Shown here in pieces: positions 1 through 10,036 of a DNA stretch of 64,000 nucleotides. Both the position numbers and the translations under genes were made by a program. Within the stretch, counting starts at the first letter, position 1, and the number at the start of each line of letters is the position of its first letter. Below the pieces are notes generated by a model. That model was given only the letters and a program-made list of their open reading frames with translations. It was not told the DNA's origin and did no database searches. The DNA is from Silene conica (taxonomy: Eukaryota; Streptophyta; Magnoliopsida; Caryophyllales; Caryophyllaceae), in NCBI GenBank assembly GCA_029255685.2, contig CM055317.2, forward strand, positions 73,087,460 through 73,151,459, in the 5' to 3' direction.

Positions 1-421
1 TAAATTCTACTCCTTTTATAGAGATAGATTTATTCACGTTTTTAGTGCATTTATATATTTTCTTAGTCCCTTCATTCACTTGATTTCTACATTTGCTTTT
101 GGTGCAAACTATTGGACGACTTTTCATGCATGTAATTTTCAAAGTACTTATCCGAATTTAATTATCTATATAAACCTAAAGTAAAACGTAAATAATTTGT
201 TGAGTATACTGAATAATAAAATTTAATGAATCTGATGATCTTGGAGGGAGTATTAAATTCTTTTTGTTGAAAATATAATTTTGTAAAAGATTTTTAAATG
301 ATGAATAGAAATATATTAATATCATAACAATAAATTGACAATTAAATGACATGGTGACAAAATTTACATATTGAGAGTGGGAGAAGAATGGTGAGCATTT
401 GGTACGGTCAGACAGAAGCAC
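1..421. other. AT-rich sequence, no gene seen
   Basis: I see no gene here. A 'ggagggagta' stretch near 244-253 resembles the end of a Stowaway-like MITE, but no convincing partner end was found. The sequence just before 422 is the original target into which the LINE inserted. Confidence 0.4.
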
Positions 422-438
422 AGTGACAAATAAGGCGA
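422..438. repeat. Target-site duplication of LINE, left copy
   Basis: The 17-base string agtgacaaataaggcga is repeated exactly at 8304-8320. Long exact direct repeats of this kind are the footprint of target-primed reverse transcription by L1-type LINEs. The two copies bracket the minus-strand LINE and both younger insertions within it. Confidence 0.85.
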
Positions 439-489
439 CCCTTGACGGAGGATAATTTTTTTTGCCCGTGCTAAAGAGGGATAAGCCCC

Positions 490-624
490 CATTACAACAA
501 AATAATTAAATAGCTACTAACCGATTGAAAGTAACTCCTAATATGTCTTTCTGGAGAATGGATCGAATGTCGTCTGGTTAATCTTCAAGGAAGAAGTTGT
601 ATTTGTTGATTCAACAGCTGCATT
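490..624 (-). pseudogene. LINE RNase H domain, extreme C-terminal fragment
   Basis: On the minus strand this continues the LINE RNase H tail after the hAT insertion. A frame shift is needed to reach a typical ending with GVTF and RLV-like residues, followed by a stop. It is directly followed by the 3' UTR and A run at 456-463. It is non-functional and is the third piece of the LINE protein split by the hAT and Copia elements. Confidence 0.5.
617..624. repeat. hAT target-site duplication, left
   Basis: gctgcatt here pairs with cctgcatt at 1184-1191, eight bases with one mismatch. Eight-base duplications are diagnostic of hAT transposons. Confidence 0.7.
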
Positions 625-1183
625 TAAAGCTGGCAAAACCCGACCCGACCTGCCCGAAACCCGACCCGATACAACCCGAGAATTGGGCAACCCGAAACCG
701 AACTGACCCAACCCGAACCGACCCGCTAACCGATAGCAGCATTATTTTGTCCAACCGGAACCCGAACCGAACCGAACCGACCCGCCTGTGACCCGATATT
801 TCTCAACCCGATAGATGACGTTATAATGAACTGGCTTAATAATGGTTTATATGACACCAAATTGATAATTCTTCTTAATTATTTTAACTTAAAATTCAAT
901 TAACACATCTATCCATTAATTAAACATAAAATTATCATCTAAAACTAAATATATAAGATAAAATATATGTCAATAACCTGACCCGCTAATGACCCGACCC
1001 GAATTGTCACCCGCCGATGACCCGACCCGAAAATGACCCGACATGAACCGAACCGACCCGAACCCGTTACTAACCCGACATAACCCGAACCCGTTACTAA
1101 CCCGACATAACCCGAACCCGATATGACCCGACCTGCTTTGACCCGACCCGTAACCGACCCGAGTGACCCAATTGCCACCTCTG
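625..1183. mobile_element. Non-autonomous hAT element rich in CCCGA repeats (copy A)
   Basis: A 559-bp element with terminal inverted repeats: it starts TAAAGCTGGCAA and ends TTGCCACCTCTG, flanked by an 8-bp duplication with one mismatch. Both ends are dense in short degenerate ACCCGA/CCCGAA units on the plus strand, with an AT-rich middle. A sister copy of the same structure lies at 47902-48447. There is no transposase; translations of the repeat are artefacts. It is inserted in the LINE RNase H region. Confidence 0.8.
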
Positions 1184-1500
1184 CCTGCATTAGCTAGCCA
1201 ATCTGCTGCTCTATTTGCTTCACAAAAAAATGTTCAATTATCACTTCACATCCTTCTAAACTGATAAGATTTATACATCGTTGGACGAGTGGACGAAGGC
1301 TGTTACTTAGCAGTTGCTCTTCACGAATGAACTTCACACAGGAAGAGTTGTCCATATGAACAAAAGTCTTGTAACCCTGTTTGCCTAGCTCACTCTAAAC
1401 CAATGACTAGAGCATTTATTTCCACTCTCATAGAATTGTATATGTCGGCATGAAGAGAAATAAGCATCCTTAAAATTACTCGTCTCGTCTTTGAAGATAC
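1184..1500 (-). pseudogene. LINE RNase H domain, C-terminal fragment
   Basis: Minus-strand translation continues the RNase H-like domain broken off at 7671. It includes an RCINLIS-LEG segment and, after one frame shift, the family motif EANRAADWLA near 1195-1225. Several stops and frame shifts make it non-coding. The last five bases (gatac, 1496-1500) are the Copia target duplication and match 7671-7675, which shows that the two halves were once adjacent. Confidence 0.7.
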
Positions 1501-1956
1501 TGTTGGATTTTTATAATTAATTGATTAGATATTATTATTAATAATATTAATAGTCTTATACAAATCCTAATTATATGTCCCATTAAAGAGACAGTCATTC
1601 TATGGACTCTAAATTCTCTCCCATCTAGGAAACTACTCACTTATTTGAGTTGTGTTCAAACACTGCTCTTTGATGGAAAGAGCAGTATATAAGAGAATAC
1701 ATATTCTGATTAATAGGTCACTAAATCTACTCTCCTTTAAGAAAACTACACCATCTAAATAAGTGAGCAGTGAGGGTTTGGAACCGAAATCAGAAATTCA
1801 GATTAATACTTTGGGGTTGATAAAGCTGTTCAGGAATCCGATTAGCAATGGCTGGAGGTTTTATTTTCGATCCTATTTATCGCTTCCGCTTTATTTAATC
1901 AGTTGTATGTTATTCAGTAATATTAAACATACTAATTAAGAATAAAATAATTTACA
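1501..1956 (+). repeat. Copia-1 5' LTR
   Basis: A 456-bp LTR beginning TGTTGGATTT and ending AATTTACA. It matches the LTR at 7215-7670 in length and in every base but one (g at 1833, c at 7547). A TATATAA box lies near 1686. A perfect 9-bp hairpin (CTGCTCTTT, 1663-1671, with AAAGAGCAG, 1677-1685) sits immediately upstream of it. The primer-binding site follows directly. Confidence 0.95.
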
Positions 1957-1958
1957 TT

Positions 1959-1970
1959 TGGTATCAGAGC
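1959..1970 (+). other. Copia-1 primer-binding site
   Basis: TGGTATCAGAGC lies two bases after the LTR end and is the standard plant Copia site complementary to the 3' end of initiator methionine tRNA. Confidence 0.9.
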
Positions 1971-2836
1971 CTTAATGGCCTCTGTCTTGCTTGTCGATTT
2001 CCGCCTTCAGTTTTCGTCTTCGTTTATTACTGCAAACGCTATGTATTCTGTCAACTTATCGATACTAATGATGATGAATGCATATATATTCAAAAAAATA
2101 ACCCTAATTATGGATATGTCGTAAGAGTAACACTTAGCAATTCATACTGCATTAACGACTTTGACGAATTAGCGACTTTTGATGAATTCGGTCAACCCTA
2201 ATAATAATGATGCATGCCATGTCCTTAATTAGCGACTTTGACGATTTCACTCAAATATAAAGACAAATACAATAAATTTTTGTGGATGAACATGTTGTCA
2301 GAGCTATTCCTAATTCTTTTTCTTCTTATGCTAGCATGTGACTACTTTGTACTTATATTTTTTTTTATTAATAATAAAGTACTACAAGTATATACTAAGA
2401 TAGTAGTCATTAAGATGAGTTAAACCTCATTATTCACATGTTGAGTTTTTATATTATTGTTTTCGTATATACATAAAGTCAATTGTATATATTAATGTTA
2501 ATGATTTTTTTTTTTTTAATGTCGAGTGATTTTAAATTTATTAATTAGAGAGTAGCCACAGCATCTTTAATTGATCAAAATTTTATTCGAAATCACATGT
2601 GGAAATTAGACATTTAATTGTAATTAATTATACGTAATATGATTAGACTTACCCGCAGGAATCTTGTTGTATTTGTATGAATTAATTAGGTTGTTATATT
2701 AAATTATGTTTCTTAATCTACCCACAGGAGTTAAGAAATGAATATGATTTAATAGTTTCATCATAAAGTTTAATTTTTTATGCATCTAATTTGAGTAGAC
2801 TTTAGCCCACAGGCAAGTTTATGTCACTAGGTTCAT
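1971..2836 (+). other. Copia-1 untranslated leader
   Basis: About 0.87 kb without a convincing gene between the primer-binding site and gag. The motif CCCACAGG, or the one-base variant CCCGCAGG, occurs near 2651, 2720 and 2807 in similar AT-rich contexts. This looks like a short internal repeat of the leader, possibly a packaging or dimerisation region; that role is inference. Confidence 0.5.
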
Positions 2837-5800
2837 ATGAGCATAATTTACATTGGTAAGTTGTGATAAAATTAAGTCTCAATTTTTTGTTACTAAGTAT
2901 GTATATTTAAAATTTGCAGCAAGTTTACCTGGAGGTTCCTTTGATGTCAAAATTGACGTTCCTGAATTAACTGGTGACAATTTTAAGGTGTGGAAAGAAA
3001 GAGTTCTGCTACATTTAGGGTTCTTGCGTTTTGATTATGCTATTCAGAATGATGAACCGGCTGAAATAACTGAAAAAAGCACACCAGATCAAGTAGACCT
3101 TCGTGAAAAGTGGGTAAAATCCAACTATCTTTGCACGTTGTTCATTAAGACTAAACTGTGTGCTAGTATCCGAGGTTCAGTCGACAAGCATACTAAAGTC
3201 CGGGACCTACTTAAGGCTATAGATGAGCAGTTCGAAACTTCTGATAAGGCTTTGGCAAGCACCTTAATAATGAAGTTCACATCTTTGAAACTTAATGCCA
3301 CTAAAGGAGTGCGTGATTTTATCATGCGCATGAGGGATACTACAGCCCAACTTAAGGAATTGGAAGTTACTATGTCTGACACTTTCTTAGTGCATTTCAT
3401 CTTATGTTCTCTCCCAACTCAATATGCCCCATTTAAGATCTCTTACAATACACATAAGGATAAATGGTCTCTCAATGAATTATTGACCATGTGTGTTCAA
3501 GAGGAGGGGAGGTTATTATTGGAAGAAGGTGAAAAGGTGAATTTAACTACTTCTACTGATAAAGCATCATCCAGTACGAAGTATAAGGCTCACCATAAAG
3601 ATAAAGGAAAGGGAAAGATTCCAGCTGAGCAAGTAATTAAGAAGGAGTCGTCGTGTTTTTTCTGTAAAAAGAAAGGACACATGAAGAAAGACTGCGTAAA
3701 GTTTAAGGCTTGGCTCAAAAAGAAAGGTAATTTTCATGAGTTTGTTTGTTATGAATCTAATATGGTCAATGTTAATCATAATACTTGGTGGATTGACTCT
3801 GGTACTACAATCCATGTTTCAAATACCTTGCAGGGTATGACAAACCTTCGGAAACCAGTGGCAAGTGAGAGCGCCATCTATTCAGGAAACAAGATAGGCT
3901 TGCACGTTGAGGCCGTGGGGACATGCAATTTAATTTTAAGTACTGGTTTTATTTTGATTTTGGAAAAGACTTTTTACGTTCCGAATTTTGCTCGGAATTT
4001 GATTTCAGTTTCTAGACTTGTACCTTTCGGATATTCTTTTAACTTTATGGACTCTGGTTTTAGTGTTTGCAGAAATTCTAAAGTTATTGGTAATGGTATT
4101 TTGTCTGATAATTTATATCGTCTTTGTTTACAAAATGATACCACTCAAAACACTATGCATGTTAGTACTGGTTTGAAAAGAAGTATTATAAATGAGGAGT
4201 CCTCTATGTTATGGCACAGGAGATTGGGACACATCTCCATTGAGAGGGTCAAGAGATTGGTAAAGGAAGGGGTACTTAGTACTTTAGACTTTACCGATTT
4301 TGAGACTTGTGTTAGTTGCATTAAGGGAAAGCAAACTAACAAATCTAAGAAAGGTGCTAAGAGGAGTTCTGACCTACTAGAGATCATACACACGGATATA
4401 TGTTGTCCGGATATGAACGCTAACGATCCGAAATACTTTATTACCTTTATTGATGATTATTCACGATATATGCGTCTTTACTTACTTCGTTCCAAAGACG
4501 AAGCTTTAGATGCCTTTAAAATTTTTAAGGCTGAAGTAGAGAAACAGTGTGATAAACACATTAAGATTGTGAGATCAGATAGAGGTGGTGAGTACTACGG
4601 TAGATATACTGAGGATGGACAAGCATCTGGTCCTTTTTGCTAAATTTCTTCAAGAGCATGGGATTGTTGCCCAATACACTATGCCTGGTTCTCCGGATCA
4701 GAATGGTGTAGCAGAAAGAAGGAATAGGACATTAATTGAAATGGTGCGTAGTATGAGAAGTAATATCAAACTTCCTTCATTTTTGTGGGTTGATGCGCTA
4801 AAGACGGCTGCGTATATATTAAATCGGGTTCCTTCCAAGGCCGTCTCTAAGACGCCTTTTGAGTTATTCAAAGGTTGGAAACCGAGTTTGCAACATATAC
4901 GCGTTTGGGGATGTCCGTCTGAGGTGAGAATTTACAACCCACAAGAAAAGAAACTAGACCCAAGGACTCTTAGTGGACATTTCATTGGATATGCCGAAAA
5001 GTCCAAAGGTTATAGGTTCTATTGTCCGTCTCATAGTCTAGTACCAGGATTGTGGAATCTAGAAATGCAAAATTTCTAGAGAATGACTTGATCAGTGGGA
5101 GTACTATAGGAGTTGAACCTGAAAAGGATCAACATGAAGCTTCACCCTCTGTTTTGAGTAACAGGTTGGTTATTGATCACGGTCCTGAAGTACGACCGGA
5201 GGTTCAACAACCAAATACAGAAATTCCACAAAATGTCGATCAAAATATAGTAGATCATAATGAGGAAGAAATTCCATTAAGAAAATCTACTCGAGAGAGG
5301 AGATCGGCGATTCCTGACGACTATGAAGTATATCTACAAGAGTCGGATTGCAGTGTTGGAGCTGATAATGATCCTATGTCATTTTCACAAGCCATAAGTT
5401 CTACATATTCAAACTTATGGATGGATGCTATGAAAGATGAGATGAACTCTATGGCATCTAATCGAGTTTGGGATCTCGTCGAGTTGCCCAATGGTGTAAA
5501 AACCATTGGATGTAAGTGGGTTTTTAAGACTAAAAGGGACTCACTTGGCAACATCGAGAGACATAAGGCAAGACTCGTTGCTAAAGGGTTCACTCAAAGA
5601 GAAGGGATTGACTACACAGAGACATTCTCTCCTGTGTCTAAGAAAGATTCTCTTCGAGTTGTCATGGCATTAGTAGCTCATTTTGACTTCGAGCTACATC
5701 AGATGGATGTGAAAACGGCATTTCTTAATGGCAATTTAGAGGAAGAGGTTTACATGAAACAACCTGAAGGATTCTCCTCTAAAGACGGTGACCATTTGGT

Positions 5801-6941
5801 TTGTAAGCTAAATAAATCCATATACGGTTTGAAACAAGCCTCCCGACAATGGTATAAGAAGTTCCATGAAGTAATTTCTTCATTCGGTTTTGAAGAAAAT
5901 ATCATGGACCAATGTATATACCTTAAGGTCAGTGGGAGTAAGATTTGTTTCCTTGTGTTATATGTGGATGATATTCTGCTAGCAACCAATGATAAGGGGT
6001 TGCTATATGAGGTGAAACAATTTCTTTCAAATAACTTTGATATGAAAGATATGGGTGAGGCATCTTATGTCATTGGCATTAAGATCCATAGAGATAGATC
6101 CCGAGGCATTTTAGGCTTGTCTCAGGAGGCCTATATCAACAAAGTGCTTGAAAGATTTAGAATGAAAGATTGTTCACCAAGTGTAGCACCTATTGTGAAA
6201 GGTGACCGATTCAGTTTAGACCAGTGCCCAAGGAATGATTTGGAAAGAGAACAAATGAAAAATGTTCCTTATGCTTCAGCAGTTGGTAGCATTATGTATG
6301 CTCAAGTCTGTACCAGACCTGACATTGCATATGTTGTTGGAGTATTAGGCAGATATCAGAGTAACCCAGGCATCGATCACTGGAAGGCTGCAAAGAAAGT
6401 GTTGAGATACCTTCAGGGTACTAAAGATTACATGCTTATGTATAGACGGACTGATAGTCTTGAAGTGGTGGGGTATTCCGACTCAGACTTTGCTGGTTGC
6501 ATTGATTCACGAAAATCCACATCTGGATATGTGTTTATGCTAGCTAACGGAGCTGTATCATGGAGGAGTACTAAGCAGACATTGACAGCCACCTCTACTA
6601 TGGAGGCCGAGTTCGTTTCTTGTTTTGAGACTACCTCACATGGTGTTTGGCTGAAAGGTTTCATATCTGGGCTAAGAGTTGTTGACTCTATTAGCAGGCC
6701 GATTCGAATGTATTGTGATAATTCAGCTGCGGTATTTATGGCTAAGAATAACAGAAGTGGAAGTCGAAGTAAACACATCGACATTAAGTATTTGGCCATA
6801 AAAGAGCGTGTTCAGGAAAAGAAAGTGATCATAGAACACATTAGCACTGATTTGATGATTGCAGATCCCTTGACTAAAGGCATGCCACCTAAGGGTTTCC
6901 AGGGTCATGTAGTGAACATGGGACTTGGTCCCATAATGTGA
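2837..6941 (+). pseudogene. Copia-1 gag-pol, disrupted by two frame shifts
   Basis: A Ty1/copia polyprotein. In order: gag domain, CCHC zinc knuckle near 3655-3700, protease with WIDSGT near 3788, integrase zinc-binding region (LWHRRLGH near 4210) and catalytic core, reverse transcriptase with YVDD near 5960, and RNase H with CDNS near 6713. The best ATG is 2837; it joins the gag frame only if a 64-bp GT-AG intron (2856-2919) is removed. An extra T in the T run at 4634-4638 shifts the frame inside the integrase, and about five extra bases around 5034-5043 shift it again between integrase and RT. The RT-RNase H part (5052-6941) is otherwise open. The LTRs are nearly identical, so the lesions are either very recent or were inherited from a master copy moved in trans. 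Confidence 0.9.
2856..2919 (+). other. Candidate intron at the start of Copia-1 gag
   Basis: A consensus donor GTAAGT (2856-2861) and acceptor TTTGCAG (2913-2919) bracket 64 AT-rich bases. Unspliced, the ATG at 2837 reads ten codons including a stop. Spliced, it runs directly into the conserved gag start. Not proved; the alternative is initiation elsewhere. Confidence 0.5.
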
Positions 6942-7205
6942 TACATTCATTTATATTATGTTTTTCGAAACTTTCATTTAGTTGGATATTTTCTCCTTTA
7001 GTTATATACGTACGTTCTTTGGTTATTTATTTTATTGAGAAATATCATTATGTTTTGACCTAGAGTAAACATATGGTTTATTCATTAAGTTAAGTATGAG
7101 TGGTGAGAGACTAAGTATATCGTAATACATGGAAGATTAATTCTCGTCCCAGGGAATTCGTCGCTATGATTCGTATATGAAGTTCCTCTCTGTTAAATGG
7201 GCCAA

Positions 7206-7214
7206 GTGGGAGAA
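7206..7214 (+). other. Copia-1 polypurine tract
   Basis: gtgggagaa directly abuts the TG of the 3' LTR and is the expected primer site for plus-strand synthesis. Confidence 0.8.
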
Positions 7215-7670
7215 TGTTGGATTTTTATAATTAATTGATTAGATATTATTATTAATAATATTAATAGTCTTATACAAATCCTAATTATATGTCCCATTAA
7301 AGAGACAGTCATTCTATGGACTCTAAATTCTCTCCCATCTAGGAAACTACTCACTTATTTGAGTTGTGTTCAAACACTGCTCTTTGATGGAAAGAGCAGT
7401 ATATAAGAGAATACATATTCTGATTAATAGGTCACTAAATCTACTCTCCTTTAAGAAAACTACACCATCTAAATAAGTGAGCAGTGAGGGTTTGGAACCG
7501 AAATCAGAAATTCAGATTAATACTTTGGGGTTGATAAAGCTGTTCACGAATCCGATTAGCAATGGCTGGAGGTTTTATTTTCGATCCTATTTATCGCTTC
7601 CGCTTTATTTAATCAGTTGTATGTTATTCAGTAATATTAAACATACTAATTAAGAATAAAATAATTTACA
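7215..7670 (+). repeat. Copia-1 3' LTR
   Basis: 456 bp, identical to 1501-1956 except for c at 7547. It ends AATTTACA and is followed by the target duplication gatac. Confidence 0.95.
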
Positions 7671-8303
7671 GATACCTCCACAGCCCGCAGATCCAGGATT
7701 ACCCTTAGAGGTCCCATCCGTATTAAGTAAGATCCATCCGTGTCGGGGTGGATTCCATCGTATGTAACGTTCTTCATGATTAGTGCCCGAAAGAGGTATA
7801 AAAAGGGGAAAAGGGTCTAAAGCTTGTTTTGTTATAGTGAATTGATGCCCAAGGAACTGAATCGGGTCACTTGGATTCTCATTTGCCCTTCGAAAGACTA
7901 TATTATTACGCCATTTCCAAATCCACCAACAAGTTAACGCAAATTTCATAGACCAATTAAAACTAGCGTGAGGGATGTTATTACTGGCGAAAAAAGATTA
8001 TAGAATGGTTGTGAATTAGAGCGTTCACCTAAATGTCTCCATATCTCACGAGAAAAGTAGCAATTACGAAGAAGATGGTCAGAATCTTCGTCTTCGGCAT
8101 GGCGGGGAGGACACATTGGGTCATCGCGAAGTCCGCGTCTAACACTACTATAGTTAGTCATAAGTCTTCCTTGGGCTGCAAGCCGAATAAACATCCGGAC
8201 TCTTTGTTGAACCAGAGTCTCCAAATAACATGTCACGCGATAGGTTCGGGTTCGGAGAGGGTCTCAACAGTTTTAATACGAGATAGCGCGGATAAATGGC
8301 TAT
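7671..8303 (-). pseudogene. LINE RT zinc-binding and RNase H N-terminal fragment
   Basis: Two minus-strand frames. The first, about 8236-7946, carries a zf-RVT type domain (RVRMF-RLAAQGRL, then the spaced Cys/His of CP...H..DHLL..C). The second, 7949-7671, carries WKWRNNIVF and the RNase H start ILLNTDGTSKGNPG, whose Asp is the first catalytic residue. A frame break separates them near 7946. The RNase H domain stops at the Copia LTR and resumes at 1500. Upstream, the LINE ends at the target duplication at 8304, so the polymerase domain was never inserted here. Confidence 0.8.
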
Positions 8304-8320
8304 AGTGACAAATAAGGCGA
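8304..8320. repeat. Target-site duplication of LINE, right copy
   Basis: agtgacaaataaggcga, an exact match to 422-438. Confidence 0.85.
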
Positions 8321-9333
8321 GTTAGTTTCGTCTTATGATTTTTAATAAGATGATAATTATTCATATTTACACTCATTATCTATATATATTTGTAAGGTCT
8401 TTAATCATAATATTGAAGTCATACGATGTACTTTTATCATATCACTAGCTAGTTATTTATTAAAATACTCGTACCATATTTGCAGTCAAGAATCAATTTT
8501 TGTGTAATTTCAATCAATATATATATATATATATATACTTAAAAGAGGAATTTTTAAAGCGATTTCATTGGTTATTGTTTTAGAGCGATTTAGTTAGCTA
8601 TTATTTTTGTTGAATAATTTAAATGTATAAATAAAAAATAAAAATAAAAAGTAAGAGTTTGCATATACGAGTATTTATTAATTAAGTCATTGAGATAGAA
8701 TTTGTGTAGTTAGAATTATTTACGAATAACAACTAACTCATTACTAGAATTTGCGGGACTTATAAAAAGATATAGTTAATTTTAGGATTAGAATTCTAAG
8801 AGAACTCTTAAGTTGATTATATGTACCAAACTTGTGTTTGAATTTGTGTAATTTTTTTTTTGCAAGATTGAATTTGTGTAAATTATTTGTGTTTAGGTAG
8901 TAAAATTTAGGATTAGAACGTCTCCTATTTTTGTATTTTTCATTAATTTATTTTATAAAAAGTTAAACTTCCATCAAAAACTTGTGACGCGTCAAATAAA
9001 ACCCACATTCCAAAATAAAGACAATTTTTTTTGTGATTCTCGATGCATTTTACTTTTTTATCTTATCTATTATGTGGGTGATACTTGATCCGTTACAAAC
9101 TTGTGACGAATATATCCGTCACAAATATTCGTCACAAGTAAGACATATTAATGATTGTGTGCTTCTATAGAATTGTAGTTGTACGTTCCATGCTTCCAAT
9201 TATTCTTCTAGCAACAATAATAAGTTTTAATAATTAATAATAATTATAGTTAAGAGAGGAACTTTTCAAGCGATTTCATTGGTTATTGTTTTAGAGCAAT
9301 TTCATTGGCAATTATTTTGGTTAAATAAATTAA
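8321..9333. other. AT-rich intergenic sequence with repeat units
   Basis: There is no gene. It holds a (TA)n run at 8519-8537. Two copies of a unit with gcgatttcattggttattg occur near 8558 and 9269; they relate to the array at 13754-14380. A MITE-like stretch at about 9085-9150 has complementary 'ttgtgacgaatat' and 'attcgtcacaa' pieces. The sequence up to 9333 is the left flank of the CACTA insertion. Confidence 0.5.
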
Positions 9334-9353
9334 CACTACAAAACAATGCTCTG

Positions 9354-9790
9354 TTTGCGACGGAATTTTCCGTCGCAAAAAGGGTGAAATCCGTCGCAAA
9401 TGATGTTTTTGCGACGGATTTGCGACGGACTGCGTCTGTCCCATATTTTTGTCGCAAAAAGTTAATTTGCGACGGATTTTTCCGTCGCAACTTTTTTGCG
9501 ACGGATTGACCACTCTTTGCGACGGATTGACCTTGACCAGGAGTCAAGGTCAGTCAAGGTTTGCGACGGAAAATCCGTCGCAAATGGGCCTCTTTGCGAC
9601 GGATTTTCCGTCGCAAATATTGACTGACCTTGACTTCTGGTCATAGTCAGTCAAGGTTTGCGACGGAAAATCCGTCGCAAAGAGGTCCATTTGCGACGGA
9701 TTTTCCGTCGCAAACCTTGACTGACCTTGACTTCTGGTCAAGGTTTGCGACGGAACGTCCGTCGCAAATTGAGACATTTCCGTCGCAAAT
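9354..9790. repeat. CACTA subterminal repeat array, left
   Basis: About 20 GCGACGG/CCGTCGC units, mostly paired head to head around AATTTT or GAAAAT centres and interspersed with TTGACTGACCTTGAC pieces. Open frames across it are repeat artefacts. Confidence 0.85.
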
Positions 9791-10036
9791 ACCTGTGTGA
9801 TTTTCCGGTTTCAGCCCTTTTTCCAGCTCCCCATTTCCATTGAAATGATTCATTTTTTCCCTTTTGCATGATCTGTAAACCTGCAATTTCAGAAAAACGA
9901 CCCAGCAACAAAAACTTGTCGGAGACAAGGGTTTTTAATATCTCTTTTCATAACTAATAAGAAAGTTTTACAAATGATAATCCAACTCAAAACTAAACAT
10001 AGTCCGCGGTACATCAACTAAACAACCTAATGAAAT

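Larger units (their letters stand above)
1501..7670 (+). mobile_element. Copia-1, complete young LTR retrotransposon
   Basis: A 6170-bp element with 456-bp LTRs, a 5-bp exact target duplication (gatac at 1496-1500 and 7671-7675), a tRNA-Met-type primer-binding site after the 5' LTR and a purine tract gtgggagaa (7206-7214) before the 3' LTR. Domain order gag, protease, integrase, reverse transcriptase, RNase H identifies Ty1/copia. One difference between 456-bp LTRs means a very recent insertion. The coding region nevertheless has two frame shifts, so this copy cannot make its own full polyprotein. It is inserted in the RNase H domain of an older minus-strand LINE. Confidence 0.95.
439..8303 (-). 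mobile_element. 5'-truncated L1-type LINE, split by hAT and Copia
   Basis: Read on the minus strand, a LINE tail runs from a zinc-binding reverse-transcriptase domain at about 8236-7950, through an RNase H domain (7949-7671, resuming at 1500-1184 and 624-490), to a 3' UTR with a run of eight A at 456-463. It lacks the endonuclease and polymerase core, as expected for a 5'-truncated insertion. A 17-bp exact target duplication (422-438 and 8304-8320) brackets it. Seventeen extra bases (439-455) lie between the A run and the left duplication. Two later insertions interrupt it: a hAT element at 625-1183 and a Copia element at 1501-7670. Removing both restores a continuous, though decayed, RNase H domain. 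Lineage beyond L1-type was not determined. Confidence 0.8.

Noticed and set aside
597..1190. Open frames and telomere-like CCCGA runs
   Set aside because: The runs are internal repeats of a hAT element with clear ends and target duplication, and unit spacing is irregular, so it is not a telomere tract or a gene.
9354..9790. CRISPR-like alternation of repeats and spacers
   Set aside because: Plant nuclear DNA; units are inverted, unequal and part of a transposon end, with no cas genes.
9279..9928. Many overlapping open frames on both strands
   Set aside because: They are produced by GCGACGG palindromes of the CACTA subterminal array; reading frames encode only repeated RRK/ATD/SVAN-type strings.
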